27,005 nt of DNA. Source: Oehlia diaphana. Lineage: Eukaryota > Glomeromycota > Glomeromycetes > Glomerales > Glomeraceae. Below the pieces are notes generated by a model. That model was not told the DNA's origin. It searched no databases and worked only from the letters and a program-made list of their open reading frames with translations. Below are positions 1 to 8,971 of the stretch, piece after piece. Within the stretch, counting starts at the first letter, position 1; each line of letters starts with the position of its first letter. Made by a program: the position numbers and the translations under genes. Location: NCBI GenBank assembly GCA_003833135.1, contig QZLH01000326.1, positions 69,343-96,347 on the forward strand, written 5' to 3'.

Positions 1-139
1 ATTAAGCAAATAAACACTTCAAATTAAGTTTTTTCACTATAAAGTTTAATATAAATGAAAAATTTTTTATTAAAAACCCTAGCATTATTGATTTTAGGGT
101 GGTCGGATACTTTTCACCGGGAAGTGTACTTATGTACTA

Positions 140-227
140 AAATTGTATTTATACTAAATGTTCAAATACAAGTATAGTACTTAGTACTATATTAGTACTG
201 TACTAGTACAATTCCCAATCCTAGCCT
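140..227. repeat. GTAC-rich dispersed repeat end
   Basis: A run of TAGTACT/GTACTAGTAC words ends in CTAGTACAATTCCCAATCCT. Read on the other strand this becomes AGGATTGGGAATTGTACTAG, which closely matches the start of the repeat at 14432 (GGGTTGGGAATTGTACTGTA). The two are in opposite orientation, so they look like opposite ends or inverted copies of one dispersed element family. No target duplication could be defined. Confidence 0.5.
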
Positions 228-450
228 AATGTATAAAAACACATATATCAATAGTAAAAACGTGTATAATAATAATATTTTTAGTATTAATTTATTAATA
301 TAAAATATTATTATAAATTTATTTATGATATATACAATATCAGCAAATTTAATACAGCTGGAATTACATCCTAAAAATGACCAGAATTATATCAATAATT
401 TTTGAACTTTCAGCAATAAAACAATAATTTTGGCATTATAAATTTTGGAT

Positions 451-560
451 TAGTTTATTAGTTTCAAATTAGTTTTACCAGTTTTGAATTAGTTTTATCA
501 GTTTTAAATTAGTTTTATTAGTAGTTTTACTAGTTTCAGATTACTAGTTTTACCAGTTTA
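451..560. repeat. 20-bp tandem repeat (AGTTTTAYCAGTTTTRAATT)
   Basis: The blocks 471-490 and 491-510 are near-identical 20-mers, preceded by a diverged copy (451-470). Partial copies built on AGTTTTA and CAGTTTT continue to about 560. It is a simple minisatellite with no coding potential. Confidence 0.7.
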
Positions 561-3064
561 CCAGTTTTAAAAAATAAGAAAATTTCAGAAATAGTTTTAT
601 TAAGTTTCAGTTTCAATAGTTTTGAAAATTACTAAATTTTGGGTAGCATCTTTAATCTTCACAGATTATCTATAAAATTAATCATATTAAAAAGAAATTT
701 AAAAAATTTTCTAATTTTCTATTTTTTTTAACTTAATATCATAATTATTAGTTTTATGTTTAAATTCTTTTAATTTTTCACTATCACTATTATTATTATT
801 AGGTGAAATAAAAAAATTCTTATGTTGAGTGTATGCAGATCTTGTGCTGAAGTATTTTGGACAAAAAAGGCATTTATATAACATTTTTAAGAATATTTTA
901 TTTACTTGAATTTAAACTTTACAAATTAATTAAAAAAAATTATTTGCTTATTTATGTCAATTTATAAACGTTTATATAATGATGTAGTTAGCTGAAAAAT
1001 AATTAATCACAATATGATCCAGATCTGGCTCAGGTATAATTCATTATAAAAAGTTTACCTCTTTTTGATTTTTTCACAAAAAGTGATGTATTTTGATAAT
1101 TATAAATTAGATTTCAGATGAAGCTTTATTGTAAATTTTTTAGTACGTAGAACTGCAACAATTTGCAATTTTTGCAAATTGCCACATTTTTTTTTACAAT
1201 TTTTAGTAAAAATCTACGCAATACTGCAAAATGCAAATTCCAAATTTTTTTAATAACATTACAATTAAAAATTTGTGTTATTCTTCAAAATTGCAGATTT
1301 TATCAAATACTTCAAACAAAAATCTTTAGAGATTTTCAAAGTTTATTTATTTTATTTGATAAACTTTACATAAACTACTTGTTAAGAAACTTTTATTAAA
1401 AAACTTTTTTAATTACTACTTTTTCTCTTCACCACCCATTTTATAAGAAATATTAATGTTTCTTCGTTTTGTCAGTTCTAATAGTAAATTTTGAAAATAG
1501 TAAGTTTTGCAATATTATGTAACATTGCAAAATATTTTTTTTTTATATTTTTTATAAGAAATATCTTAAGTTTCTTCTTTTTTTTTGTAGGTTCAAGTAT
1601 TTCTTTCAGCTTGGGATAACTTTCAAAATTATAAATTTCGTAAAAAAAAAATAATAATTTTTTTGAGAAATATTATAGTACTAATGTTTCTTTTTTTTAT
1701 AGGTCTATTTCAGCTTGAAACCTTTAAAATGGAAATTTTAAATGGTAAGTTTTGCAATATTATATAATGTTGTGAAACTTCAATTTTTTTTTTCTTTGAG
1801 AAATACTAATATTAACGTTTCTCTTTTATTTTTTTTGTAGATTTTAGTACTCAAGAATCCAAAACAGGTATATGATAAGTTTTACAACTTCTAGTTGTGA
1901 AACTTAATTTTTTTTTATTTTTATAAAGAACATTTTTAACGTTCTTTTGTAGGTTTCAGTACTTTAAAGTTTCCCAAAACTTTAAAATGATAAGTTTTAC
2001 AACATTTTATTGCGAAACTAAATTTTTTTTATTTTATTTAAAATATTTCTAACATTCTTCTTTTTATTTTTTTTTGTAAGTTTCAGGTACTCTAAAGTTT
2101 TCTCAAACTTTGAAATGGTAAGTTTCACAACATTTCGTTGTAAAACTAATTTTTTTTATTTTATTAAGAACATTTCTAAAGTTCTTCTTTTTATTTTTTT
2201 TGTAAGTTTCAGTACTTTAAAGTTTCCTGAAATTTTGAAATAGTAAGTTTTGCAATATCTTGTTGCAAAACAAAAATTTTTTTATTTTTTTCATTAAAAA
2301 TGTTTTACTAATATCTTTTTTTAATTTTTTTTTAGGAAAGGCTCTCTGGACCATTCAAAAATGAGATAGACACAAGGTAAGCTTTATTTTTTATATATTT
2401 TTCTGTAAAAACATTTTATTAACATTCTTCTTTTTTTATAGATTTATGAGCGAAATGAAAATAAAGTAATAAATAATCTGGAGATAATAAAAAATTATTT
2501 TTTTTTAATTTTTTTTGTTATTTTATTTTATAGATTCTAATACTCCAATAATTTCTGAAACAAAGAAACAGTAAGTTTTGCAATAAATTTTGTTACAAAA
2601 TTTCAATATTTTTTTATTATTTTTTTAAAGAACGTTTCTAATGTTCTTTATCTTTTTTGTCTTTTCAGACGCCTCTTAGATGGGTAAAACTTCAAAATTT
2701 TATTAACAAAATTTTACTAATGTTTTATTTTTTTTTTTTGTAGGACTACAGCATTCCAGATGCTTTGTAGACTCCATTTCAAAGGTATATCCTTTATATT
2801 CTTCAAAAATATTTTTTTTTATTAGTTTTTTTATGAATATTAACTAATGTTTATTTTTATTTTTGTAGATTCAAGATGTTGAAAGTACATGTTTCAGATT
2901 TAATTTCAAAGGTAAATAACTTTGAAAAAAATGAATCTCTTTTTTTTTAATGAACGTTCATTAACGTTCATTTTTCTCTTTCTTTATAGGTTTAAGACGC
3001 TAAAGAACTTTAATTTCAAAGGTAAACTTTGATTTTATTTTTTTGTTTATTTTAATGAAGTGTT

Positions 3065-3307
3065 TAAGATTGCTTATCTAAACCTCTTCAAAATTCTATG
3101 ATTAGTTTCATCAAAATTTTACTATAGATTTATTATAGTTTCGGCAGAGTTTTGGCAGTTTTAGCATTTATAATAAGTTTTAGCAGTTTCGCTTTTCTCT
3201 AGAGTTTGCCAGTTTTTTAATATAACTTTAATATAGTTTTGGCAGAATTTCGCTTTTTGGCAAAACGCCATCTTGCCTAAACTCTTAAGTTTCGGCAAGC
3301 AACCTTA
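3065..3307. mobile_element. hAT-type MITE, 243 bp, with 8-bp target duplication
   Basis: The element sits inside one mini-intron of the array. It is flanked by a perfect 8-bp direct repeat, GAAGTGTT, at 3057-3064 and 3308-3315. Its ends are inverted: the left starts TAAGATTGCTTATCTAAAC and the right, on the other strand, starts TAAGGTTGCTTGCCGAAAC (15 of 19 positions agree). An 8-bp duplication and TARNG-like termini are characteristic of hAT elements. It has no ORF, so it is non-autonomous. Without the element and one duplication, the intron would have the same size and branch-site layout as its neighbours. Confidence 0.85.
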
Positions 3308-4137
3308 GAAGTGTTATTAACGTTTTGATTTCTTTTTTTTTTTTTCTTTTATAGGTTTTTCAGTAGTTACCTGAATTAGACAAAATTTCAAAGGTGAAAT
3401 TTCAAAATTATTTATTATATTTTTATTTTTTATTTGAATGAAACATAAACTAATATTTAATATTATTTTTTTACAGGTTAACAGTTTTCTGTAACTCTCC
3501 TGAAAAGAATTTTGAAGGTATACCTCAAAATTCTTTTACTTTTTTATTATTTTTGACGAAACGTTACTAATATTTTGTTTTTCTTTTTTTATAGATTGAC
3601 AGCTTTCTGTAAAACCTTTCTGATTACAATATTCAAAAAGAATCTACTGTCTATCTCATTCTTTGTCTTCATGATGATATGCAAATTTTTGTTAAAACTT
3701 CCTGGAAAACCTATTACTTCGGAAATTGAGTCAGAAAGAATTTTGAAGGTAAACTTTAAAATTTTTTTACTTTTTTTTATTTTTTTTTATTTAAACAAAA
3801 CATTTACTAATGTTTTGATTTTCCTTTTTTATGGTTTTTCAGAAGGTAAAACTTTAAAAAATAATTTTTTTTTTGTTTTATTTTAACAAATGTTTATTAA
3901 CATTTATTTTTATTTTTGTAGATTCAGGATGCTACTGAACTTCTATATCAAAGGTAAAACCTTCAAAAATTATTTTTTATTAATTAATTTATTGACAAAT
4001 ATTAACTAATTTTTTTTAGGTAAAGGAAGCTGAAAGACAAGTTCTAGACTTCTATATCAAAGGTAAAACTTTCCAAACTTATTTTTTATTAATTTATTTG
4101 ATGAATATTAGTAACATTTGTATTTCTTTTATTTTAG

Positions 4138-4440
4138 GTTCTGGGTTTCCATTTAAAGAACTTCAAATTGAAGTTTTTTTTTTACTTTCTTTAATGATTG
4201 TTATACTCATGATCATTTTTTCTTTTATATTTAAATCCTGGACTATTAGGTTAAATATTTCAAAGCTGCTTGCTTTAAAATTTTTTTTCATTTGTAAGTA
4301 CCCATTGTTTATTAAAATCAAACCAACTGAAACAGTATCTAAACTATTAACAACATATAAATTTGTAGTATAGAATAATTAATGTAATTTTAATTAATTT
4401 TATATATATAATTTGTAATGCTTTTAATAAATAATTAAAT
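4138..4440 (+). other. Putative terminal block of the micro-exon array
   Basis: This follows the last convincing acceptor (TTTTATTTTAG at 4127-4137) and has no further donor of the array type. In one frame it stays open to a stop near 4373 and would encode a very hydrophobic stretch (FFLLSLMIVILMIIFSFIF, about 4173-4230), resembling a membrane segment. The same composition can arise by chance in T-rich DNA, and there is no start codon of its own. AATAAA at 4426-4431 could be the polyadenylation signal. Confidence 0.35.
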
Positions 4441-4515
4441 AAATTGACACTAGTTAACATTCAATAGCAAATAACTGAATTTGCGTTATTTTGAAAAATT
4501 CTGAAGATTTATTTT

Positions 4516-4617
4516 AAAATTCTGCACAGATTTTTAACATTTGCAGATCTGTACAGATTTTACTAAAAATTTTTCTTTGACATGCATTGACAGGGTAGCA
4601 GATCTGTGCAGAAATTT
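4516..4617. repeat. Imperfect inverted repeat around CTGCACAGAT
   Basis: AAAATTCTGCACAGAT at 4516-4531 is nearly complementary to ATCTGTGCAGAAATTT at 4602-4617. Further CAGATCTGTACAG and CAGATCTGTGCAG words lie inside. It looks like a decayed foldback element. Confidence 0.55.
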
Positions 4618-5094
4618 AGGCTAGAGATCTTTGCAGACTTTTAACCTAAAAATTTACTAATGAAGTCTTGTCTAATATAAGTTAAAATCTTTAAAATTCT
4701 AATTTTGAAATTCTATAGATTAGATCATGTTAATGGAAATATAAGCTTAGTCGTCCAGTATGTGGTCAATCAAACTGATAGGCTTTCCTCTTATCGATTT
4801 TAATTTTATAATAAATATAATAAACATAAATTATTATGAATATATAACCAACCTGATTAATCAAAAATCATGCTCAATTGTAATTGTGATCATTTTTTCA
4901 AAATGGTCTAAAATATACTTGTATCTGAAATTATTTTAGTATTACAAAAATATGTAATTACGTAATTCTGTATTCTGTAATTAATTTTGAACTCCGTAAT
5001 TAATTATGTATTACAAAAATATTTGGCCAGAATTATCCTTAATTTTGGTCAAATTATATATAAAATCTTTAACAAATAATAACTTAACATTCAG

Positions 5095-5385
5095 TGATCC
5101 ATTTTGGATGATCTTACTACCATTTGATTCATCTTGATAAGGTGATTCTAATGGTAGTAAGATCATTTAAACTCAATTACTAGATCATGCTTTGATACCA
5201 AAAACTTTTAAATATTTATAGCATAATAGCTCTGTCAATTTTAATGCTAGAATGATGATCTTACCATCATTGGAATCGCCTCATCAAGATGAATCAAATG
5301 GTGGTAAATTCATTCAAATTCAATTATTAGATCATATTCTGATGCCAAAAATTATTAATGTTCATAACAAATTAACTCTGTCAAT
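5095..5385. repeat. 147-bp tandem duplication with flipped hairpin core
   Basis: Two units follow each other with a 147-bp period. Unit 1 has a perfect 17-bp stem (5108-5124 with 5150-5166) around GATCTTACTACCATT. Unit 2 has the corresponding imperfect stem (5257-5271 with 5297-5311). The arms and right flanks align directly (TCAATTACTAGATCAT at 5173, TCAATTATTAGATCAT at 5320). The loop is inverted: unit 1 reads TGATTCATCTTGATAAGG, while unit 2 contains its reverse complement, CCTCATCAAGATGAATCA. The same core occurs in the foldback element at 10345-10568. Confidence 0.75.
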
Positions 5386-5583
5386 ATTGATACTATAGAA
5401 ATGAAATACATATTATTAGATTTGTCTCTATGAGACGAAATAAATGACATGAGATAATCACGATTTCGCACTATTATATAAATTTCAGAATTTTGGAGTA
5501 CGTAATTAAATATGTAATTAATTACATAATTAATTACGATTTTGGAATTTTGGATTTTAGATAAAGTTCTGAATAGATCAGAT

Positions 5584-5629
5584 CAGGTCAGGTTAGGTTT
5601 ATATCAAATTATCTGCTTAACCTGACCTG
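5584..5629. repeat. Perfect 12-bp inverted repeat
   Basis: CAGGTCAGGTTA at 5584-5595 pairs exactly with TAACCTGACCTG at 5618-5629, leaving a 22-nt loop. It is probably a fragment of a dispersed foldback sequence. Confidence 0.65.
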
Positions 5630-5789
5630 AACTGAAACCTGAAAAATTTAGGATTTTTATTAAAATATCAAAAAAAATGGTGCAAAAATTCTTTTTTGAA
5701 ATATTGCAATCTATTTTTTTATATTAGAATTGTATAAAAAGGTGAATCGCAATACTGCAACTAACTTTTTTTATATAAAATCAATATAA

Positions 5790-5872
5790 AAATGTGAATT
5801 CTGATGCTGTGATTTACTTTTTATATTGATTATATATATAAAAAGTGAATCGTGATATCAGAATTCACATTT
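5790..5872. repeat. Perfect 16-bp inverted repeat
   Basis: AAATGTGAATTCTGAT at 5790-5805 is the exact reverse complement of 5857-5872. Inside it, GTGATTTAC and GTGAATCGTGAT are partly complementary, extending the foldback. Related GTGAATC/AAAAAGTGAAT words recur from 5740 to 5910, so several decayed copies appear to be nested. Confidence 0.65.
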
Positions 5873-6036
5873 ATTATATAAAATTAATATAAAAAGTGAA
5901 TTATAATATCATAACTCACCATATGGGCTGATTTGTTTACTCTGCATTAAAGAGGTATTGAATTGATTTTCTTAATTTTTTGTTACTTAAAATTGTTTTG
6001 TAATACCAAAAAATCATCTGATTGATGATCACTTGA

Positions 6037-7411
6037 CTAAATAATAAATCCAAGAACCTTCAACTCATTAAAAAAATTCCACGAATAAATGATAGGTTTA
6101 ATTTTATCATTTGTTAATAAATCTGAGTGATTGGCTGCCATCTATAGAAAAATTTATTAATCATATAATAATAGTATGAATAATAAAATTGGTTTTACTT
6201 ACATTTTCTAGAACAGCTTGCACTCTCAAAACGTCGTCAATGCTTTTAAAAGCAGTCATCCACCTTATTTTGCAGTAAAGCACGATTACGCCACCTTTAA
6301 TATTCATTGTGTTTAAAAGTTCCCAGAACTTAGCACCTAATTTTTTTTTTGTAAAAAAAAAAATTCAATTTAGCAAATTATTAAAATAAAATTATTACAT
6401 TTAAGTTAAAATATTTTTACCTGCTCTAGCATTATTTCTAAAGAATGTTGCTAAAATATTCACTTTTTTTAGGAGCTTATCAGCGAATGGATGTTGAACT
6501 ATGTCATATGATATTAAGTTAATATAGTGTAAAATGCATCGAACATTCATTATGTTTGGAAATTTTTTTTCAGTTAATTCACGTGCTTTTCGAACATTAG
6601 ATCCATTGTCACTGACAATAGCTGAAAATTTTGATACTCTAACTCGATTGATAACATCTTCAATCTTTTCTGCAATATATTCCCCTGTGTGTGAATCATT
6701 AAATAAATCAGAAAGTTGAAATATATATTCTTTTCTATTTGGAGTTAGTATAGTAAAATTCCATATAGATCTATAGTTAGGAGATGACCACCCATCTAAA
6801 GCTAATATTAAAAATTAAATATAAATTAAAAATATCAACAAATTTTCATCAAAATTTTTATTAAGTAAAATACCTAGTGTTAGATTGTCTGACATTTGCA
6901 ATTCTTTATAAATTTTAGAATTAACATTCCCTAATTCATCTTCAAATAAGCGATTGGCCAATAGTTCCCGAGATGAAGGGTCATATGCAGTATTAAGTTC
7001 ATTGATAAAATCTATAAAAAATGGTGATTCTACTACACGAAAAGATATTCCACAACATACAAAGAACTTTAACAAAGCTCTGTTGGTTCTATCAATTCTT
7101 CCTTGAGGAAGTGTTTCATTAGTATCGTGATAATCATATAAAGATGTTTGATTGGAAAATTTTCTTTTTTTATTATTGTTATCCGCTTTCACTTCAAATA
7201 CTTTTTGATATTTTCGAATTAAGTGAGGTGGGGCATTTGGACAATGGTTTGCAATATGTTCCTGTAATGTAGACACGTCACCTCTGCTAAAAATTTTTTC
7301 ACAAAATTTACAAGTCCCACTTGCATGCCCTTCTGAATCACGCTCGCCTTGCGTATAATGCTCCCATACTTCATTCTGCGGGTGGCCTCCTTTACGTTTA
7401 TTAGTAGTCAT
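6037..7411 (-). CDS. hAT-family transposase, C-terminally short
   Basis: The gene has four exons: 6874-7411, 6421-6801, 6203-6336 and 6037-6141. All junctions are GT-AG and keep one frame, giving 385 residues. The N-terminus has a BED-type zinc finger (W16, CKFC, then HIANHC within residues 16-57). Exons 2-4 carry the start of the RNase H-like hAT catalytic region: LTLALDGWSSP, IVSDNGSNV with a candidate acidic residue, and CILHYINLI. The last exon ends FFNELKVLGFII and then a TAG. Full hAT transposases usually run to 600 residues or more and end in a dimerisation domain, which is missing here. The protein is therefore probably inactive for transposition, or a domesticated DNA-binding fragment. 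The start is the first ATG before the BED finger. Confidence is high for the family and moderate for expression. Confidence 0.88.
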
Positions 7412-7854
7412 TTTTATAGAGAATAAAAAAATGTTTTTTTGTCAAAAAATAACGCGTTGTGAAAAACGGATTTTTAGAATGATGCCAATTTTTAATCTAA
7501 TTAACATTGCAGAATTTTCTTAACCGAAAGAGATGATTAAAATAATTAAAATTACACAAATTTATCGTTGAAATTACACAGAACATCTTATAATAGGCAA
7601 CCCTTATTATCTTTATACTTATAAGTTAAAATATCATATTTGTGATATATAAAATAAGATTGTGATCAATTAATAAAGTTTATAGGCAAATAGATTGATT
7701 GTAATTTGTAACATCCAATATAAAATAGTATATATATTTAAAAGTTTTAAAATTTTCGTAAAAAAAAAAAATATTTATGCAAATATTTTAAAAAAAAATA
7801 CATAAAACCTTTTTTTTATAAAAACCCCTTAGTCAAGTGAATTAACAAAAACCT
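7412..7854. other. Gene-free upstream stretch of the hAT gene
   Basis: No ORF or RNA gene is visible. The first part should be the promoter and 5' leader of the minus-strand hAT gene. The remainder is A/T-rich sequence leading into the second micro-exon array. Confidence 0.6.
7452..7457. promoter_or_regulatory. ACGCGT box upstream of the hAT gene
   Basis: The palindrome ACGCGT lies 41 bp upstream of the hAT start codon. In ascomycete yeasts this word (MCB) is bound by MBF at G1/S promoters. A single hexamer in AT-rich DNA is only suggestive. Confidence 0.25.
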
Positions 7855-8545
7855 CAAAAGAGGACACGATATACACAAATGTCAATTTTATCTCCAAGAA
7901 ATCATCACTACAAAAAAAAAATAAGGAAAGAACGTTAGCAAACGTTCTGTAACCAAAGAAAAGTAAAACCTACACTTACATTTCACGTTCAAGTGCCAGT
8001 TTCGTCTCCAAGAAGTTATTACTACAAAAAAATATATATAGAACGTTAGTAAATGTTCTATAACCAAAGATAATTAAAAAATCCTCCATTTCTCTCACCT
8101 TTCGCCCAGATCTTTGTTCCTAAAGTACCAAAGACAAAGATCTAAAAAAAGAAAGAAAGACATTAGCAACGAATAAGTATATAAATGAAAGAAGCAACAA
8201 AAAAAGACTTAACCTTTCTTTTTCAGGTGCCATTTCGTCTTAAGTTTGGTTTCGTCCAATACCAAGAAGCCGGTAACCCTACAAATGAAAAAAAAGAAAA
8301 AAAGAAACGTTAAAAATGTTTCTTATAACATTAAATTTTTTTTAAACCTTCTTTTTACCTATCTGGCTGTTCGTAAATTCCAGTTTCGTCAATTCCAAGA
8401 AAGCTGGTATCTCTATAATATTTCATTTTTCGTTAAAAAATGTTTTTTAAGTTATAATAAATTTAAAAAAGAATATCCGCCTACCTTAATGTCCATGTTG
8501 TCTATGTCCAAGTTTATTCATGTCCAAGTTTGTCCAGTTCAGCGT
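7855..8545 (-). other. Second micro-exon array, minus strand
   Basis: Read on the minus strand, six exon-like blocks lie between T-rich...TAG/AAG acceptors and GTAAG/GTAGG/GTGAG/GTTAAG donors: 8485-8545, 8359-8412, 8214-8278, 8099-8141, 7980-8021 and about 7855-7907. Four of them share TTCTTGG, and three continue into a GACGAAAC word; this differs from the blocks of the plus-strand array. The intervals share the palindromic branch region with that array: AGAACGTT (7929-7936) pairs with AACGTTCT (7941-7948), and GTTCT arms recur near 8040-8062. Block lengths (61, 54, 65, 43, 42, about 53) do not keep one frame. It may be a second, shorter or partly lost member of the same class of locus. Confidence 0.55.
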
Positions 8546-8600
8546 CTTTACAAAAAAATAAAAAAATAGTTTTTTTTTAAAGATACAACTGAAATTTTTT

Positions 8601-8765
8601 TTTGCATATTGATTATCAATGATCAGTATGACTGACCAATCCTAACCGAATAGAGTAATGCCGAAACTATATGTATATCATATGATATACTATGTTGAAA
8701 TGTCGAAACGGTTTTGACAATTTCGACATGTCAAAACTCATTAGTTTCGGCAGGCAACTTTATTT
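8601..8765. mobile_element. Diverged MITE relic related to the 3065-3307 element
   Basis: The right end, on the other strand, reads TAAAGTTGCCTGCCGAAACT (8743-8762) and matches the terminal repeat of the 3065-3307 MITE (TAAGGTTGCTTGCCGAAACT). At the left, TGCCGAAACTA at 8659 is the corresponding inner part of an inverted end. The interior holds TGTCGAAA (8701) pairing with TTTCGACA (8721) and the palindrome GTATATCATATGATATAC. No clean target duplication is visible, so the copy is old or rearranged. Confidence 0.55.
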
Positions 8766-8971
8766 ATAGTAGGATCATTAAAATTTTTTTCTTAGTGATT
8801 TTACCTTAGTGTTATAGTAATCTTTATTATAAATAAGCGGAGTCCTAACATATCAAGTTAGATCTATCTGGAAGGAATATCATAGACTGTTATTTCTTAG
8901 ATATGATTTTTAATTTCCAGATTATATCCAGTCATTACAGTGCTAATTGTCTTAGATGTTGATATTGCTAG
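8766..8971. other. Short spacer without visible genes
   Basis: AT-rich sequence between the MITE relic and the broken ORF that follows. I see no motif that can be supported. Confidence 0.5.

Larger units (their letters stand above)
1..1440. other. Gene-free AT-rich stretch
   Basis: I see no coding region here. The one open frame of some length (1163-1399) starts on a TTG and encodes low-complexity sequence rich in F, I, K and L, as expected by chance in AT-rich DNA. The stretch carries a GTAC-rich repeat (about 140-227) and a 20-bp tandem repeat (451-520); between 1150 and 1320 short GCAA/TTGC words recur. It ends where the micro-exon array begins. Confidence 0.7.
1476..4440 (+). other. Array of ~21 micro-exon-like blocks and mini-introns
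   Basis: Exon-like blocks bounded by poly-T...TAG/CAG acceptors and GTAAG/GTAAAAC/GTATA donors repeat about every 75-125 bp. By eye they are 1476-1499, 1591-1639, 1703-1744, 1841-1867, 1953-1989, 2081-2117, 2207-2242, 2336-2376, 2442-2465, 2534-2570, 2669-2683, 2744-2784, 2869-2911, 2990-3021, 3355-3393, 3477-3517, 3595-3748, 3843-3845, 3922-3953, 4020-4062 and 4138 to about 4440. Blocks 1953-2242 share CAGTACTTTAAAGTTTCC; blocks from 2744 on end in TTTCAAAG or TATCAAAG. Intervals have branch-like TAAC/TAAT words near their acceptors. Block lengths are not consistently multiples of three, so no single protein frame runs through the array. It may be a non-coding or alternatively spliced transcript, or a decayed repeat-encoding gene. 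The 1953-1989 block has ATAAG where a GT donor is expected. An AATAAA at 4426 could end the transcript. Confidence 0.6.
4441..6036. other. Gene-free field of inverted repeats
   Basis: No coding region is visible. The stretch is built from foldback sequences, listed separately where they can be defined. It also has GTAATTA-rich borders at about 4947-5012 and 5497-5545 that are roughly inverted relative to each other and may delimit one composite element around the 147-bp tandem repeat. Confidence 0.6.

Noticed and set aside
1163..1399. 78-codon plus-strand ORF
   Set aside because: Starts on TTG, low-complexity F/I/L/K composition, no splice or promoter context; expected by chance in T-rich DNA.
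3575..3886. 103-codon plus-strand ORF inside the micro-exon array
   Set aside because: Runs straight through acceptors, donors and poly-T intervals; its phenylalanine runs come from intron tracts.
1476..4140. Regular repeats considered as a CRISPR-like array
   Set aside because: Eukaryotic context, splice-site grammar at unit borders and diverged repeats without constant spacer length rule it out.
8246..8569. 107-codon plus-strand ORF
   Set aside because: It is antisense to the minus-strand micro-exon array and crosses its splice-like borders.
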